Shown: one piece after another, positions 5,511 to 7,082 of the stretch
Layout: the number at the start of each line of letters is the position of its first letter
How positions within the stretch are numbered: the stretch's first letter is position 1
Source: Anaerolineales bacterium
GTDB taxonomy: Bacteria; Chloroflexota; Anaerolineae; Anaerolineales; E44-bin32
Length of the DNA: 7,082 nucleotides
NCBI GenBank assembly: GCA_011772595.1
Contig: WVZH01000343.1
Coordinates: 69,202 to 76,283 of the forward strand
Direction of reading: 5' to 3'
The notes under the pieces: generated by a model
What the model was told of the DNA's origin: nothing
What the model saw: only the letters and a program-made list of their open reading frames with translations
The model's database searches: none
Translations under genes and position numbers: made by a program

Positions 5511-7082
5511 TCAAGAACCCCCATTTAGCGCGTCTTGAATCACCCGCGCCAAAGTCTCTGAGCGAATAGGCTTTTGAAGCCAGGTTACCTTTTTGTGATC
5601 CAGCAACTCCCTGGTTCCAGCACCGAGCGGATAGCCGGTCATGAAGATAACCTTGGTGCTAAAACTACGACCCTCAAGTTCCTGGTACAGAGCGACACCG
5701 CCCATTTCGGGCATGACCAAATCGCTGAGCACCAGATCGACGCCGCCATTGAAACTCTCAATAATATCCAGCGCTTGACGACCATCGGTCGCCGTCAGCA
5801 CGCGGTAGTTCAACGTCTCCAGAATCTCATGTACGGCGTTCAGCGTCGCCTCGTCATCCTCCACGACCAGGATGAGTTCCTTACGACCGTCTGCAGAAAT
5901 GGCCATGGGGAGTGTATCCGAGTACTCTACTGGCACCTCGAGTGCGGGTAGGTAAATGATAAACGTCGTCCCCATACCTAGGTGACTATCCACGTCGATA
6001 AAGCCACCATGTTGCTTGACGATGCCATACACCTGTGCCAATCCCAAGCCACTGCCATCGCCGGGATCTTTCGTTGTGTAGAAGGGTTCAAATATGTGCG
6101 GCGTGATCTCCGGAGGAATCCCCACACCGGTATCAGAAACCCGTAACTGAACCCACATTCCTGGAGCCATATCTCGGTATGGGGGTGGCTCACCTTCGAT
6201 CACCCGCAATCGTGAGAGTTCGAAGCACAGCTCACCGCCTTTCGGCATGGCGTCTTGCGCGTTGAGAGCTAGATTCATTATGATTTGCTGGATACGCGTG
6301 GGGTCGGCGCTTACCACAAAATTCTCGTCCTGCAAACTAAGATCGATGCGGATATTCTCGCGTAAGGTTCTCGAGAGCAGTTTCTCGGTTTCCATGAGGA
6401 AAGTCGCCAAATCCATCGGAGCCTGATCCATCACGGTCCTGCGGCTAAAGTCCAGAATCTGTCGTGTCAATGTGGCCGCTCGCTCAGCCTGTTGGAAGAT
6501 TGTGGTTAATCGCTCACGGTTCTTCGCGCTGAGTTTTGAGGTCTGCAAGGCCATTTCACTATAAAGGATAATCGCTCCGAGAATGTTGTTGAAATCGTGG
6601 GCAATCCCAGCCGCCAGCTGACCCACCGCCGCGAGCCGTTCTTGAAGCTGGATACGATGTTGTATCGCCCGCTCACCCGTTACGTCTCGAATCACCAACA
6701 CCCATCCATTCGAGCGCGGTTCCTCACCCATCGGCTGGGCGGACACCTCAAAGGTTTGCGGATTGGGTTCGGCGATATCGATTTCGTGGCACGTCTTGCC
6801 CCGCGGCGGTGGAAGTAAAAGCGATTCGAGTGATCGACCACCGAGCTTCGTGATGACATCTCCGAGCCCCGCACCGGCAAGAGCCGAGAGGAATTCCTCC
6901 GCCTGCGCATTGGCGAGCACCACGCGTCCGATAGAATCCAACCCCAGAACGCCATCTCCAATGCTTTGTAGTGTGACTACCAAACGTTCTCGCTCCGCAA
7001 GCAACGCTTGCTCGGCGATTTTCCTCTCTGTGATGTCCCGCGAGACCGAGATGATCTCTACGGGACCTCCGCCGTTTCGCCC
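5511..7082 (-). CDS. PAS-domain hybrid histidine kinase with C-terminal receiver (5' end beyond window)
   Basis: Two-component sensor that autophosphorylates on His and can pass phosphate to its own receiver domain. The frame is open to the right edge, giving 523 visible residues (numbered from the edge). Residues 1-26 are the end of a PAS domain, with the PAC-like VSRDITERK. A second PAS domain spans about 35-136 (SIGDGVLGLDSIGRVVLAN to VIRDVTGERA). The dimerisation domain has GIAHDFNN with phospho-acceptor H162. The ATPase domain shows the N box NLALNAQDA, DTGVGIP, IFEPFYTTK and GSGLGLAQVYG. The receiver (about 400-520) has the VVEDDE acidic pocket, phospho-acceptor D454, T482 and K504. No membrane segment is visible; one could lie upstream. 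A TTG at 7004 could be mistaken for the start, but the conserved PAS end upstream shows it is internal. The signal sensed and any partner are unknown. Confidence 0.95.
   Translation of the reverse strand, partial: GRNGGGPVEIISVSRDITERKIAEQALLAERERLVVTLQSIGDGVLGLDSIGRVVLANAQAEEFLSALAGAGLGDVITKLGGRSLESLLLPPPRGKTCHEIDIAEPNPQTFEVSAQPMGEEPRSNGWVLVIRDVTGERAIQHRIQLQERLAAVGQLAAGIAHDFNNILGAIILYSEMALQTSKLSAKNRERLTTIFQQAERAATLTRQILDFSRRTVMDQAPMDLATFLMETEKLLSRTLRENIRIDLSLQDENFVVSADPTRIQQIIMNLALNAQDAMPKGGELCFELSRLRVIEGEPPPYRDMAPGMWVQLRVSDTGVGIPPEITPHIFEPFYTTKDPGDGSGLGLAQVYGIVKQHGGFIDVDSHLGMGTTFIIYLPALEVPVEYSDTLPMAISADGRKELILVVEDDEATLNAVHEILETLNYRVLTATDGRQALDIIESFNGGVDLVLSDLVMPEMGGVALYQELEGRSFSTKVIFMTGYPLGAGTRELLDHKKVTWLQKPIRSETLARVIQDALNGGS

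Noticed and set aside
1..7082. CRISPR array, tRNA/rRNA, insertion sequence, toxin-antitoxin or defence island
   Set aside because: No spaced direct repeats, RNA-gene features, transposase motifs or defence-related proteins appear on either strand; the five genes account for nearly all the DNA.

Overview
The window (about 54% GC by eye) is ordinary bacterial chromosome with five densely packed protein genes and no tRNA, rRNA, CRISPR, transposase or phage gene. Several protein details suggest a Chloroflexota (Anaerolineae-like) bacterium. The GT51 motif of the penicillin-binding protein has Asn where His is usual and is followed by NPGVDPRG. Its C-terminal tail has an LDLP..AHPWAR block. The MutY has a MutT-like C-terminus with HAYTHFRITLH. 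A GTAGGGGC-type palindrome lies at the left edge. This placement rests on remembered family patterns, not a search, and is moderate confidence at best.

Layout: 1-124 is non-coding and holds a near-perfect 30-bp palindrome. A bifunctional class A penicillin-binding protein (PBP1C type) occupies 125-2617 on the minus strand. A 165-bp divergent spacer (2618-2782) precedes an EamA/DMT-family transporter at 2783-3700 (+). The transporter ends tail to tail with mutY (3697-4764, -), and the two stop codons overlap in one CTAG. A 93-bp divergent spacer (4765-4857) carries overlapping candidate promoters, a degenerate 7-bp tandem repeat and a hairpin. It leads into a class I SAM-dependent O-methyltransferase at 4858-5502 (+). 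After an 8-bp gap, a PAS/histidine kinase/receiver hybrid sensor runs in on the minus strand (5511-7082); its N-terminus lies beyond the right edge.

The five genes strictly alternate in strand, so none shares an operon with a neighbour inside the window. Both convergent junctions are too short for a separate intergenic terminator. The genes do not form an evident pathway: cell-wall synthesis, small-molecule export, oxidative DNA repair, methyl transfer and signalling sit side by side.

I do not see a new biological system. The observations most worth checking are the complete Nudix box in MutY, the Asp-to-His change at the metal site of the O-methyltransferase, the two non-coding repeat elements, and the shared-stop and alternating gene layout.
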